Source of the DNA: JAIBJN01 sp963842305
GTDB taxonomy: Bacteria > Actinomycetota > Thermoleophilia > Gaiellales > Gaiellaceae
DNA: 64,000 nucleotides
Assembly (NCBI GenBank): GCA_963842305.1
Contig: CAWJFW010000007.1
Coordinates: 124,001 to 188,000, forward strand
Direction: 5' to 3'
Part shown: positions 24,864 through 33,049 of the stretch, piece by piece
How the letters are laid out: the number at the start of each line of letters is the position of its first letter
How positions within the stretch are numbered: position 1 is the stretch's first letter
Translations under genes and position numbers: made by a program
Notes under the pieces: model-generated
What the model was told of the DNA's origin: nothing
The model's database searches: none
The model's input: only the letters and a program-made list of their open reading frames with translations

Positions 24864-25190
24864 TCAGACGACGGCCGGCTCGAGGCCGTAGCGTCGGAAC
24901 GCGTCGCGCTCCATCTCCTCGGAAATGCTGGCTTCCGGGTCGCGGTACTCGGGGGCGCCGCGCACCTGCTCTTTTGTCCACGGGACGCGGATCGCGGTGC
25001 CGTCCTTCGTGGCCCCCTCGACGGGAACGAGGTAGTGGTGCTGGCGGAACGTTCCGGCGAAGACGCCGAGCCATTCGGGCTTGCCGGTATCGCGATCGAC
25101 GAAGAACGTCTCGAGGTTGCCGATCGACTTTCCTTCCTGGTCGATGATGTCGTAGCCCATCAGGTCTCGAAGCTGTGCTTCATCCAACAT
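24864..25190 (-). CDS. PRC-barrel domain protein
   Basis: A 108-residue protein. ATG 25190 (MLDEAQLRDLMGYDI) is preferred over an upstream start because GGGGG-rich AAAGGGGG precedes it. The segment MGYDIIDQEGKSIGNLETFF and VPVEGATKDGTAIRVPWTKE match PRC-barrel proteins, small beta-barrels found in photosynthetic reaction centres, ribosome maturation factors and many stress-linked actinobacterial proteins. No specific role can be given. Confidence 0.7.
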   Translation of the reverse strand: MLDEAQLRDLMGYDIIDQEGKSIGNLETFFVDRDTGKPEWLGVFAGTFRQHHYLVPVEGATKDGTAIRVPWTKEQVRGAPEYRDPEASISEEMERDAFRRYGLEPAVV

Positions 25191-25241
25191 CGGGGGCCCC
25201 CTTTCAGACGGTTGCATGCATCGGGTACCCGAGACCGAGCG

Positions 25242-26102
25242 TCAGGAAACGAGGCCGAGCAGCACCAGACCGGCGATGACGAGGGCGATGCCGGCCCACT
25301 GGGTGGCACGGGGGCGCTCGTGGAGGAGCATCACGCCCGCGACGATCGGGACGACCGAGTAGGGGGCCGCCGCGGTCGCTACCACGGACGTGTCGGCGTG
25401 CCGCACGCCGAAGTTGAAGGCGACGTAGCCGAGCGTGTCGACCACCGCGATCAGGGCAATCATCGTCAGCAGCCGTGGCGCACGGTCAGGGAAGCGCCAC
25501 TCGCCGCCGGGGAGCGACGCCGCCACGAGGAAGAGCGTCGAGAAGCCGCGGGCGAGGAAGATCGGCACGAGCCAGCCGTAGTCGGCGCTGAAGTACGCGA
25601 CACCGTAGACGAACACGCCGATCAGCACCGCTGTTGCGAGCGCGAGCAGGATCCCGAGGAGCGCGACCCGCTCGAGCCGGCGCATCTGGGCGAGGTCGGA
25701 CGAGGCGAGGACGACGCCGAGCATGACCACGACGATCGCAACCGTCTCGCCGCCGCCGAGGCGCTCCCCGCCGATCAGCACGGCGCAGACGACCGTGACC
25801 GCCGCGTAGGCGGAGACGATCGGGCTGACGATCGAGATCGGGCCGATCGCGAGCGCCTGGTAGAAGGCAAGGTAGGAGAGCCCGCCGAGGATGCCGGCGC
25901 CCGCGAGCCAGGCGAGGTCGCTTCGCGTGACGCCGGAAAGCCCCTCGCCGTTCACGAGCATGAGCCCGGCCAGGAGCACCATGGCCACGAGGTGGAAGCC
26001 GAGGACGACCCGAAACGCGCCCGCCCGCCGCGACGCGAGCGCCGCGAAGTAGTCCGCCAGGCCCCACGACAGGGCGGCCGTCAGGCCGAGGAGGATCCCC
26101 AT
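25242..26102 (-). CDS. EamA/DMT-family membrane transporter
   Basis: A 286-residue protein with about ten hydrophobic helices in two EamA repeats (N-terminal GLTAALSWGLADYFAALAS; C-terminal AAPYSVVPIVAGVMLLHERP). The family exports or exchanges metabolites and amino acids. It lies directly after the PuuD-like gene (its start abuts the upstream stop), so it may move a related gamma-glutamyl or amine compound. The substrate is unknown. Confidence 0.8.
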   Translation of the reverse strand: MGILLGLTAALSWGLADYFAALASRRAGAFRVVLGFHLVAMVLLAGLMLVNGEGLSGVTRSDLAWLAGAGILGGLSYLAFYQALAIGPISIVSPIVSAYAAVTVVCAVLIGGERLGGGETVAIVVVMLGVVLASSDLAQMRRLERVALLGILLALATAVLIGVFVYGVAYFSADYGWLVPIFLARGFSTLFLVAASLPGGEWRFPDRAPRLLTMIALIAVVDTLGYVAFNFGVRHADTSVVATAAAPYSVVPIVAGVMLLHERPRATQWAGIALVIAGLVLLGLVS

Positions 26103-26864
26103 CTAGCGGGTATCTGAGGCGGCCGAGACGAACTGGGCGAACGGCTCGAGGAAGCGACGGTCGACCCGCCACTCCTCCTGGAGCTCCCACTGAACGGCGA
26201 GGACGTAGGACTCGCCATCGAACTCGACGGCCTCGACCACGCCGTCGGGGGCGCGGGCGACGACCTTCAAGTCGGAGGCGACCTGGTCGAGCGCCTGGTG
26301 GTGGAAGCTGTCGACCTCGATTTCGTCGGCGCCGAGGGCCGCGTGGAGCCGGCTTCCAGGCTCGATCGTGATCACGTGGCGCGGATGCGGGGGCACCTCG
26401 TCAGAACCTTCGAGCGAGCTGCGCTCGACCGCCTTCCAGGCCTTCCAACCGCGGTCGGTCGGATGCTCGGCCCACTCGGGCTTGACCGTCACGTCCTGGA
26501 CGAGCGTCCCGCCGAGGGCCACGTTCAGGATCTGAATCCCCCGGCACATGCCGAGGATCGGGAGCCCGCGCTCGAGCGTGCGCTCGGTCAGCTCGAGCTC
26601 GAACTCGTCACGCAGCGGCTCGGTCGGCGCGAGATGCTCGGACGGCTCCTGTCCGTAGCGGCCCGGATCGATGTCGCGCCCGCCGCCGAGAAGGATGCCG
26701 TCGCACACGTCGAGCGCGTCCTCGAGGTGGCCATTCACCCGCGGGAGCGCGAGGCCGACGCCGCCAACGAGCGCTAGAGGCCGCTGGAAGCCGACGCCGG
26801 CGTAGTCGCCGAAGTCGTGCAGGCCGAGCGAGAGCCCGATCACCGGTTTGCGGTCGCCGCTCAC
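26103..26864 (-). CDS. Peptidase C26 / gamma-glutamyl-GABA hydrolase-like protein (PuuD family) with altered triad
   Basis: A 253-residue class I amidotransferase-fold hydrolase starting at GTG 26864. The nucleophile elbow GMCRGIQILNVALGG and the FHHQALDQ segment are clear. However, the usual C-terminal VQWHPE that supplies the catalytic His and Glu reads VQWELQ here, so two of three triad residues appear replaced. PuuD hydrolyses gamma-glutamyl-GABA in putrescine breakdown. Whether this protein is active, uses another His or has a different role is unclear. Confidence 0.72.
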   Translation of the reverse strand: MSGDRKPVIGLSLGLHDFGDYAGVGFQRPLALVGGVGLALPRVNGHLEDALDVCDGILLGGGRDIDPGRYGQEPSEHLAPTEPLRDEFELELTERTLERGLPILGMCRGIQILNVALGGTLVQDVTVKPEWAEHPTDRGWKAWKAVERSSLEGSDEVPPHPRHVITIEPGSRLHAALGADEIEVDSFHHQALDQVASDLKVVARAPDGVVEAVEFDGESYVLAVQWELQEEWRVDRRFLEPFAQFVSAASDTR

Positions 26865-26867
26865 TAC

Positions 26868-26897
26868 TGGACATTTCTATCGCAGTCGTCCTAGAGT
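26868..26897 (+). promoter_or_regulatory. Probable promoter of the redox operon
   Basis: TGGACA (26868-26873) and TAGAGT (26892-26897) are 18 bp apart, a good fit to an actinobacterial housekeeping promoter. They lie 25 bp before the ATG at 26923, which has AAGGAGG. Confidence 0.5.
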
Positions 26898-26922
26898 CGG
26901 CGCAACCCAGCGAAGGAGGCGA

Positions 26923-28152
26923 ATGGCGACCGAGAAGATCACCGACGCCGGAGGGACGAACGGGCATGCCGCCGAGCTCGTCGAGGAATGGCGAAACGCG
27001 GCCTACAACTGCTTCAGCTCGGGCCACAAGTTCTGCCGCGAGGTCTGCCCGGTGATGCAGGTCACGCGCGACGAGCGTCACACGCCGACCGCGTTCCACG
27101 CGAACGTCGTGGCGATGGACGAGGGCCATCTGACGATCGAGGACGTCGCCGAGGATTACGTCCATTGCACGATGTGCGGCGCATGCGAGCTGCGCTGCCC
27201 GAACACGCTTTTCACGGGCGACTTCTACCGCTTCCGCCAGCGCACGATCGACGTCGTCAGGGCAATGCGGACGCTCGCGGTCGAGGAGGGCATCCACCAG
27301 GAGAACTGGAAGCGCTGGGCCGAGCTCACCGACCGCTGGGGCAACGAGCCGGTGCTCGGGTGGCGCACCGAGACGTCGGGTGACAAGGTGCGCGCCTGGG
27401 CGGCCGGGCTCGACCTCCCGACCGGCGGCGAGACGATCCTCTTCGCCGACTGCGAGGCGGCCTTCTACCGGCCGTCCGTGCCGCGCGCCGTGGCGCTGCT
27501 CCTGGGCGCCGCGGGCATCGAGTTCGGGCTGATGGGCCAGCAGTGGTGCTGCGGCGGCCCGATGTGGGAGACCGGATACGTCGAGATCGCCCACAAGATG
27601 GCCGAGCACAACATGATCGACTGGCGCAAGACCGGGACGAAGCGCGTCATCTGCCTCGACCCGCACGACTACATCACGATGATCGAGCACTACCCCACGC
27701 TGGACGAGAACTTCGACGAGTTCGAGATCGTGCTCGGGGTCGACCTCGTCGCCGAGCTGATCCGGGACGGGAAGATCGAGCTGACCACGCCGATCGAGCG
27801 CACGGTCACGTACCACGATCCATGCCGCCTCAACAAGCGCCTCGGGAAGTGGCAGTCCCCGCGCGAGATCCTGCGGGCGATCCCGGGCCTCACGTTCGTC
27901 GACGTCGACCACGTCACGCAGTGGTCGTACTGCTCGGGCGCCGGCTCGAACCTCGCCACGGAGAAGCCGGAGCTGACGGCCGAGATCAGCCGCCGGCGCG
28001 TGGAGAAGGCGGCCGCGCTCGACGGCGTGGACACGCTGATCTCCGCTTGTCCATGGTCGGAGCGACCGCTCACCGAGCAGGGAAAGGCGCAGGGCATCGA
28101 GGTCTTCGACATCTTCGAGCTGGTGGCCGAGGCGGCCGGATTCGAGGTGTGA
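26923..28152 (+). CDS. Fe-S oxidoreductase with CCG domains (GlcF/GlpC/HdrD-like)
   Basis: A 409-residue protein; ATG 26923 follows AAGGAGG. The N-terminal part has two ferredoxin-type clusters (CREVCPV and CTMCGACELRCPN). The C-terminal half has two cysteine-rich CCG domains (QWCCGGPMWETG and the YHDPCRLN...YCSGAGSN pair). Such proteins pass electrons between flavoproteins and quinones or other Fe-S carriers. Directly followed by a GlcD-like FAD oxidase, it most resembles the GlcF partner of a glycolate/lactate-type dehydrogenase. Confidence 0.8.
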   Translation: MATEKITDAGGTNGHAAELVEEWRNAAYNCFSSGHKFCREVCPVMQVTRDERHTPTAFHANVVAMDEGHLTIEDVAEDYVHCTMCGACELRCPNTLFTGDFYRFRQRTIDVVRAMRTLAVEEGIHQENWKRWAELTDRWGNEPVLGWRTETSGDKVRAWAAGLDLPTGGETILFADCEAAFYRPSVPRAVALLLGAAGIEFGLMGQQWCCGGPMWETGYVEIAHKMAEHNMIDWRKTGTKRVICLDPHDYITMIEHYPTLDENFDEFEIVLGVDLVAELIRDGKIELTTPIERTVTYHDPCRLNKRLGKWQSPREILRAIPGLTFVDVDHVTQWSYCSGAGSNLATEKPELTAEISRRRVEKAAALDGVDTLISACPWSERPLTEQGKAQGIEVFDIFELVAEAAGFEV

Positions 28153-28153
28153 G

Positions 28154-29665
28154 ATGGCGGTCGCAGCCCTTCCCGACACCCTGATCGACGAGCTCGTCGC
28201 CATCTGCGGCGAAGACCACGTCTTCACGGGCCGCTCGGCGCTCTTCAACCGTGCCCGCGTCCCTTCGCCCTTCCCGAAGCACAAGTGGGCGGACTACATC
28301 CCGCAGGCGGTCGTCCTGCCCACGTCGGCGGAACAGATCTCCGAGGTCGTCAAGCTCGCAAACCGCGCGCGGGTCCCGGTGGTGCCGCGCGCGGGTGCCA
28401 CCGGGCTCACCGATGGCGCCGTCCCGCTCAAGCACGGAATCCTCGTCGACGTGAAGCTCATGGACAAGATCCTCGAGATCGACATCGAGGACCGGACGGT
28501 CACGGTTCAGCCGGGCATCAACATGTTGAAGCTCTCGCAGGAACTGCAGCCCCTCGGGTTCATCTACCCGGACAACCCGGCTTCGTACCCCTGCTCGCTC
28601 GTCGGCGGGCGCATCGGGACAAGTGGCTGGTCGCTCATCGGCGGCCGCTTCGGCCATACGCGCGACCTCGTCATCAGCTTCGAGATCGTGCTCCCGACGG
28701 GGGAGATCATCCGCGTCGGCGACGGCGGCGGCAAGAAGACCCGCAAGTCGTCCTCGGGCTACCAGCTCAAGCACCTCTTCATGGGCCACCAGGGGACGCT
28801 TGGCATCGTCACCGAGGCGACGCTCGAGCTGGTCAAGCGCCCCGAGGCGGAGTTCTCGGCCTTCTACGCCTACCGCTCCTATGAGGACGCCTGGCGGGCG
28901 ACGGGTGAGTTCGCCCGCTCGGGCGCGGCGACCCTCGCCGGTGTCGTCCTCTTCGACGAGTGGAAGGTGAAGTATCTGCGCCGCGACGACGAGGCGTACA
29001 TCCCGCAGCCCGACTGGGTTCAGGCCGTCGTTGCGGTGGCCATGTACGGCAACGACGACGAGGTACGCGCCTCGGCCAAGCGGATGCTGAAGATCGGCAA
29101 GGCCTCCGGTGGCGAGTACCTCGGCGACGAGATCTCCCAGGGCGACTGGGCTTCGCGGCACGACCGTTACGCGACGCCGCAGCACGGGCGCACGCGGGAC
29201 GGGCAGGTCGCGCTCATGAGCTGGCACTGCGAGGACGCGGCGATCCTCTACTCGCAGCTCCCGGCCGTTCGCGAGAAGTGGCATGCCGTCGCGGCCGACC
29301 TGCGCGAGCGCTTCGACATGTTCGACGACTGGGGCATGTTCGCCTACACAAACGGGGCCTTCAAGTCGTGGGGCGACTACCTCACCGAGATCGACATCGG
29401 CATCTGGGAGATGAAATGGGACGACGAGAGCTGGGCCGCGTGGGTGGACGCAAAGCGGGAGATCGCCCGCATCGCGATCGAGCACGGTGGCTCCATCTCC
29501 GCCTGCCACGGCTCCTGCCGCGAGGGTGAAGTCGACCTCGTCCCCGACGAGCTCGGCGGCGGCTTCGAGGTGATGAAGCAGATCAAGCGGACGCTCGACC
29601 CGAACAACATCATGAACCCGGGCAAGTACCTGCTCGACGAGGCCTACGAGGAGGTGGAGTCGTGA
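28154..29665 (+). CDS. FAD-binding 2-hydroxyacid (GlcD-like) dehydrogenase
   Basis: A 503-residue VAO/PCMH-family flavoprotein. FAD-binding segments are VVPRAGATGLTDGAVPL and YPCSLVGGRIGTSGWSLIGGRFGHTRD-region; SACHGSCREGEVDL and the C-terminal DPNNIMNPGKYL are typical of GlcD, D-lactate dehydrogenase and alkyl-DHAP synthase relatives. It starts 2 bp after the Fe-S gene and probably forms a complex with it. The real substrate could be glycolate, lactate or another alpha-hydroxy acid. Confidence 0.8.
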   Translation: MAVAALPDTLIDELVAICGEDHVFTGRSALFNRARVPSPFPKHKWADYIPQAVVLPTSAEQISEVVKLANRARVPVVPRAGATGLTDGAVPLKHGILVDVKLMDKILEIDIEDRTVTVQPGINMLKLSQELQPLGFIYPDNPASYPCSLVGGRIGTSGWSLIGGRFGHTRDLVISFEIVLPTGEIIRVGDGGGKKTRKSSSGYQLKHLFMGHQGTLGIVTEATLELVKRPEAEFSAFYAYRSYEDAWRATGEFARSGAATLAGVVLFDEWKVKYLRRDDEAYIPQPDWVQAVVAVAMYGNDDEVRASAKRMLKIGKASGGEYLGDEISQGDWASRHDRYATPQHGRTRDGQVALMSWHCEDAAILYSQLPAVREKWHAVAADLRERFDMFDDWGMFAYTNGAFKSWGDYLTEIDIGIWEMKWDDESWAAWVDAKREIARIAIEHGGSISACHGSCREGEVDLVPDELGGGFEVMKQIKRTLDPNNIMNPGKYLLDEAYEEVES

Positions 29666-29931
29666 TCGGCTTCAGGCTCTCCGCGCAGAAGCCGCCTGAC
29701 GCGAAGCGGATCAAGGAGGACGTGGTCATGAGGTTCGACCACATCTACGAGGTCGACCCGGCGCTCATGACGGAACACACACCCCAGCAGGACATCCCGG
29801 CCTGGGACACCCTGCGGATCGTCGAAAGCCGGTGGGAGCACCTGGCATGGATGCACGACCACTTCGCGGACAGCGTCGTCTCCGCTGAGGAGCTCCTGGA
29901 GGAAATCGAGGCCGAGGAGGGCAAGGGATGA
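29662..29931 (+). CDS. Small acidic protein of a redox operon, unknown
   Basis: An 89-residue protein if started at GTG 29662 (GTGA overlap with the GlcD-like stop). A second good start is ATG 29728 (MRFDHIYEVDP) with AAGGAGG eight bases before it, which would give 67 residues. No motif recognised; the C-terminus is strongly acidic. It overlaps the next gene (ATGA) and is probably an accessory subunit of the operon. Confidence 0.6.
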   Translation: MIGFRLSAQKPPDAKRIKEDVVMRFDHIYEVDPALMTEHTPQQDIPAWDTLRIVESRWEHLAWMHDHFADSVVSAEELLEEIEAEEGKG

Positions 29932-30971
29932 AGTTCAGCTACGTGACGCTTCCGGACTATCCGATCAAGGACTCCGTCGAGATGATCAAGACGGCCGACG
30001 ATCTCGGCTACTACGCCGTCTACTCGGTCGACGAGACCTGGCACAAGGACATGTGGGTGCTCTTCGCCCACGCGGCGGACAAGACGAAGAACATCCGCTT
30101 CGGCCCCAACCTGACGCCGATCGGGCTGCGCGAGCCGACCCTCGTGGTGCAGGCTCTCGCCACGCTCGACGAAGTGACCGGCGGGCGCACCGAGTGCGTC
30201 TTCTCGATCGGGAACTTCGGCCTCCTCAGCCAGTACGGGATGGACTGGTCGAAGATGAAGCCGCTCTCCCGCGTGAAGGAAGCGCACCACGTCATGCGCA
30301 CGTTCCTCGACGACGGAGCGATCACGTATGACGGCGACTTCTACAAGTACTCGGGCCTCTTCACGTTCGCGCGGCCGGTCCAGGAACGCGTGCCGCTCAT
30401 CTTCGGCGCCATGCGCGGCCCGAAGTCGTTCCAGGCAGCCGGCGAGCTCTCGGACGGCTGCCACCACGCGCTCAGCTACTCCAAGGAGGCTTACGACTAC
30501 CTGGTCGAGAACGTGAAGGCCGGGGCGGACAAAGCCGGGCGCAACTGGGAAGACCTCGACATCGGCGCGTGGTGCGTGATCGTGTGCGCCCCGGACTCGG
30601 ACGAGGCCAAGCGGACGGCGCGGACGATGGTCGCGTTCTACATCTCCGCGATGCCGCACGAGCAGCTCGAACGGCACGGGATCGACCCCGCCGACATGGC
30701 GCCGATCATCGAGGCGCTCGGCAAAGGCGAGCTCGACAAGGCGTTCGAGCTGACCTCGCCGGACGTCGCCGACCGCCTCTCGATCGCGGGCAGCCCGGAG
30801 GAGTGCGTCGCCAAGATCCAGGAGATCGCCGGCACCGGCGTCAACCACATGATCCTCTGCATCACCGACCCGGCGATCGTGAAGGCCTTCACCGGGAAGG
30901 ACGTCGACGTGCCCGACGTCAAGGGCCAGCTCACGCTGATCCACGACGAGGTCATGCCGGCGTTCAACTAG
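29928..30971 (+). CDS. Luciferase-like (LLM) flavin/F420-dependent oxidoreductase
   Basis: A 347-residue TIM-barrel protein of the luciferase-like superfamily, close in pattern to methylene-tetrahydromethanopterin reductase-type F420 enzymes (GPNLTPIGLREPTLVVQALATLDEVTGGR region, AGSPEECVAKIQEI near the C-terminus). Actinobacteria commonly use F420 in this family. In operon with the GlcD/GlcF-like and GMC genes, so it probably oxidises or reduces the same substrate line. No substrate can be named. Confidence 0.82.
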   Translation: MKFSYVTLPDYPIKDSVEMIKTADDLGYYAVYSVDETWHKDMWVLFAHAADKTKNIRFGPNLTPIGLREPTLVVQALATLDEVTGGRTECVFSIGNFGLLSQYGMDWSKMKPLSRVKEAHHVMRTFLDDGAITYDGDFYKYSGLFTFARPVQERVPLIFGAMRGPKSFQAAGELSDGCHHALSYSKEAYDYLVENVKAGADKAGRNWEDLDIGAWCVIVCAPDSDEAKRTARTMVAFYISAMPHEQLERHGIDPADMAPIIEALGKGELDKAFELTSPDVADRLSIAGSPEECVAKIQEIAGTGVNHMILCITDPAIVKAFTGKDVDVPDVKGQLTLIHDEVMPAFN

Positions 30972-30973
30972 CC

Positions 30974-33043
30974 ATGGCGCTGACAGATGCCCAGCGCGAG
31001 ACGTTCTGGGCGCTCGCGGACGTCCTCATCCCGGAGACGGAGGCGATGCCGGCCGCAAGTCAGGCCGGCTCGGCGGAGAAGTGGCTCGACCGGGCGCTCG
31101 CCGCCCGGCCGGACCTCGAGCCCGGGCTCGCCGCGATGCTCGATGCGGCGGCGGGACGCGATCCAGATGCCGAGGCTCGACGGCTGCACGCCGATGATCC
31201 CGACGGCTTCTCGGCGCTCGCCCAGATCGCCTCGGGCGGCTACTTCATGAACCTCAAGATCCGGAAGCGGATCGGCTACCCGGGCCAGGGCAAGCGGCCG
31301 CCATTCGCCGACGAGGCCGAGTACGACCTGCGTGACGGGCTCCTCGACCCGGTCTTCGCCCGCGGGCCGATCAACACGACCGCGCCGCCGGCGCCCGACC
31401 TCCTCGAGCCGGCGGAGCCGCTTTCGTTCTCGATCTCGGGAAACGGCGACAAGGCCGACGTCCTCGTCATCGGCGCCGGCGCCGGAGGCTCGGTGGCGGC
31501 ACGGCATCTGGCGGAAGCCGGCTTCAAGGTCGTCTGCCTGGAGCAGGGCGGCTGGGAGAACGCCGCCGACTACCCAGGGGACAAGCTCGAGTGGGAGCTC
31601 GTCGCCGACGCCCAGTGGAGTCCGAACCCGAACACGAGGCAGCACCCGTCCGACTATCCGCTCGAGGTCTCGCGTTCGCCGATCACGCCGGTCATGTACA
31701 ACGCGGTCGGCGGAAGCACGGTGCACTTCTGCGCCCAGTGGGTTCGCCTGCGGCCCCAGGACTACAAGCTCCGGACGCTCCACGGGGTCGCCGACGACTG
31801 GCCCATCTCCTACGACGAGATGAAGCCCTACTACGAGCAGATCGACCAGGAGATGCAGATCTCCGGAATGAGCGGCGATCCCAACTATCCGTCCGGCCCG
31901 CCTCCACTCCTGCCGCCGATCCCGATCGGCCCGATCGGGCGCCGCGCGGCCGAAGGAATGAACGAGCTCAACTGGCACTGGTGGCCGGCGGCGCACGCGA
32001 TCCGTTCGCAGGAGGTCGACAACCTGGCCGCATGCGAGCGCACCGGCGCCTGCATGTGGGGCTGCCCCAAGGGCGCGAAGAGCTCGACCGACACGACGAT
32101 GTGGCCGCAGGCGCTGGCGCACGGCGCGAAGCTCGTCACGGGCGCCCGCGTCCGAGAGATCACGACGAACGGAAACGGCCTCGCCACCGGAGCGATCTAC
32201 ATCGATCGCGACGGAAACGAGCAGCGGCAGGAGGCGGATGTCGTGATCGCGGCGGGGAACGGCGTCGGCACCGCTCGAATGCTCCTCCTCTCGGGCGGTG
32301 ACGACGGGCTCGCGAACTCCTCCGGGCTCGTCGGCAAGCGGCTGATGCTCCACCCGTACATGAGCGTCCTCGGCATCTACGAGGACGATCTCGAGAGCTG
32401 GCTCGGCCCCTGGGGCACCCAGCTCCTCTCGCTCGAGTTCGCTGACCACGACGAGTCGAGAGGGTTTCCGCTCGGCGCGCAGTGGGACGTGATGCCGCTC
32501 GGGGGCCCCCTCTTCAGCCTCTTCCGCTACGACGACCTGCCCTTCGACGAGCGCTGGGGCGCCGCCGTTCACGACCTCACCGAGAGCACGCTGGGCCACG
32601 CCTTCGACTGGGGCGTCGGCATCGAGGACCTCCCGCACGAGTCGAACACGGTCACGCTCGATCCCGAGCTGACCGACGGCGACGGGATCCCGGCGCCGAA
32701 GATCACCTTCACGATCGACGACGAGATGCGCGCGAACCTCGACTTCCAGCTCGCCCGCGCAAAGGAGGCCCACGAGGCCGCCGGCGCCGCGAAGACGATC
32801 GTGGCCGACTGGTCGCAGTGGGGCTGGCACCTGCTCGGCACGACGAGGATGGGCGACGACCCCGCCACGTCGGTCGTCGACCGCTGGTGTGCGGCCCACG
32901 ACGTGCCGAACCTCTACGTGCTCGACGGCGCGGTCTTCCCCACGTCCGGCCCGATGGCCCCGACGTCGACGATCTGTGCCAACTCGCTCCGCTGCACCGA
33001 GCGCCTGATCGAGCGCGCCCGGCTGCAGCCGGTCCCGGCGTAG
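30974..33043 (+). CDS. GMC-family oxidoreductase with N-terminal gluconate-2-dehydrogenase gamma-like domain
   Basis: A 689-residue protein. Residues about 1-130 (LTDAQRETFWALADVLIPE) resemble the small subunit-3 domain of membrane gluconate 2-dehydrogenase. A GMC flavoprotein domain follows with VLVIGAGAGGSVAARHLAE for FAD, a cysteine-containing CERTGACMWGCPKGAKSS loop and the C-terminal HLLGTTRMGDDP and GPMAPTSTICANSLR segments. Such fused enzymes oxidise alcohols and feed electrons to the membrane. It is the last gene of the operon and is followed on the opposite strand by an aldehyde dehydrogenase, consistent with alcohol to aldehyde to acid. Confidence 0.82.
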   Translation: MALTDAQRETFWALADVLIPETEAMPAASQAGSAEKWLDRALAARPDLEPGLAAMLDAAAGRDPDAEARRLHADDPDGFSALAQIASGGYFMNLKIRKRIGYPGQGKRPPFADEAEYDLRDGLLDPVFARGPINTTAPPAPDLLEPAEPLSFSISGNGDKADVLVIGAGAGGSVAARHLAEAGFKVVCLEQGGWENAADYPGDKLEWELVADAQWSPNPNTRQHPSDYPLEVSRSPITPVMYNAVGGSTVHFCAQWVRLRPQDYKLRTLHGVADDWPISYDEMKPYYEQIDQEMQISGMSGDPNYPSGPPPLLPPIPIGPIGRRAAEGMNELNWHWWPAAHAIRSQEVDNLAACERTGACMWGCPKGAKSSTDTTMWPQALAHGAKLVTGARVREITTNGNGLATGAIYIDRDGNEQRQEADVVIAAGNGVGTARMLLLSGGDDGLANSSGLVGKRLMLHPYMSVLGIYEDDLESWLGPWGTQLLSLEFADHDESRGFPLGAQWDVMPLGGPLFSLFRYDDLPFDERWGAAVHDLTESTLGHAFDWGVGIEDLPHESNTVTLDPELTDGDGIPAPKITFTIDDEMRANLDFQLARAKEAHEAAGAAKTIVADWSQWGWHLLGTTRMGDDPATSVVDRWCAAHDVPNLYVLDGAVFPTSGPMAPTSTICANSLRCTERLIERARLQPVPA

Positions 33044-33049
33044 CCGATC

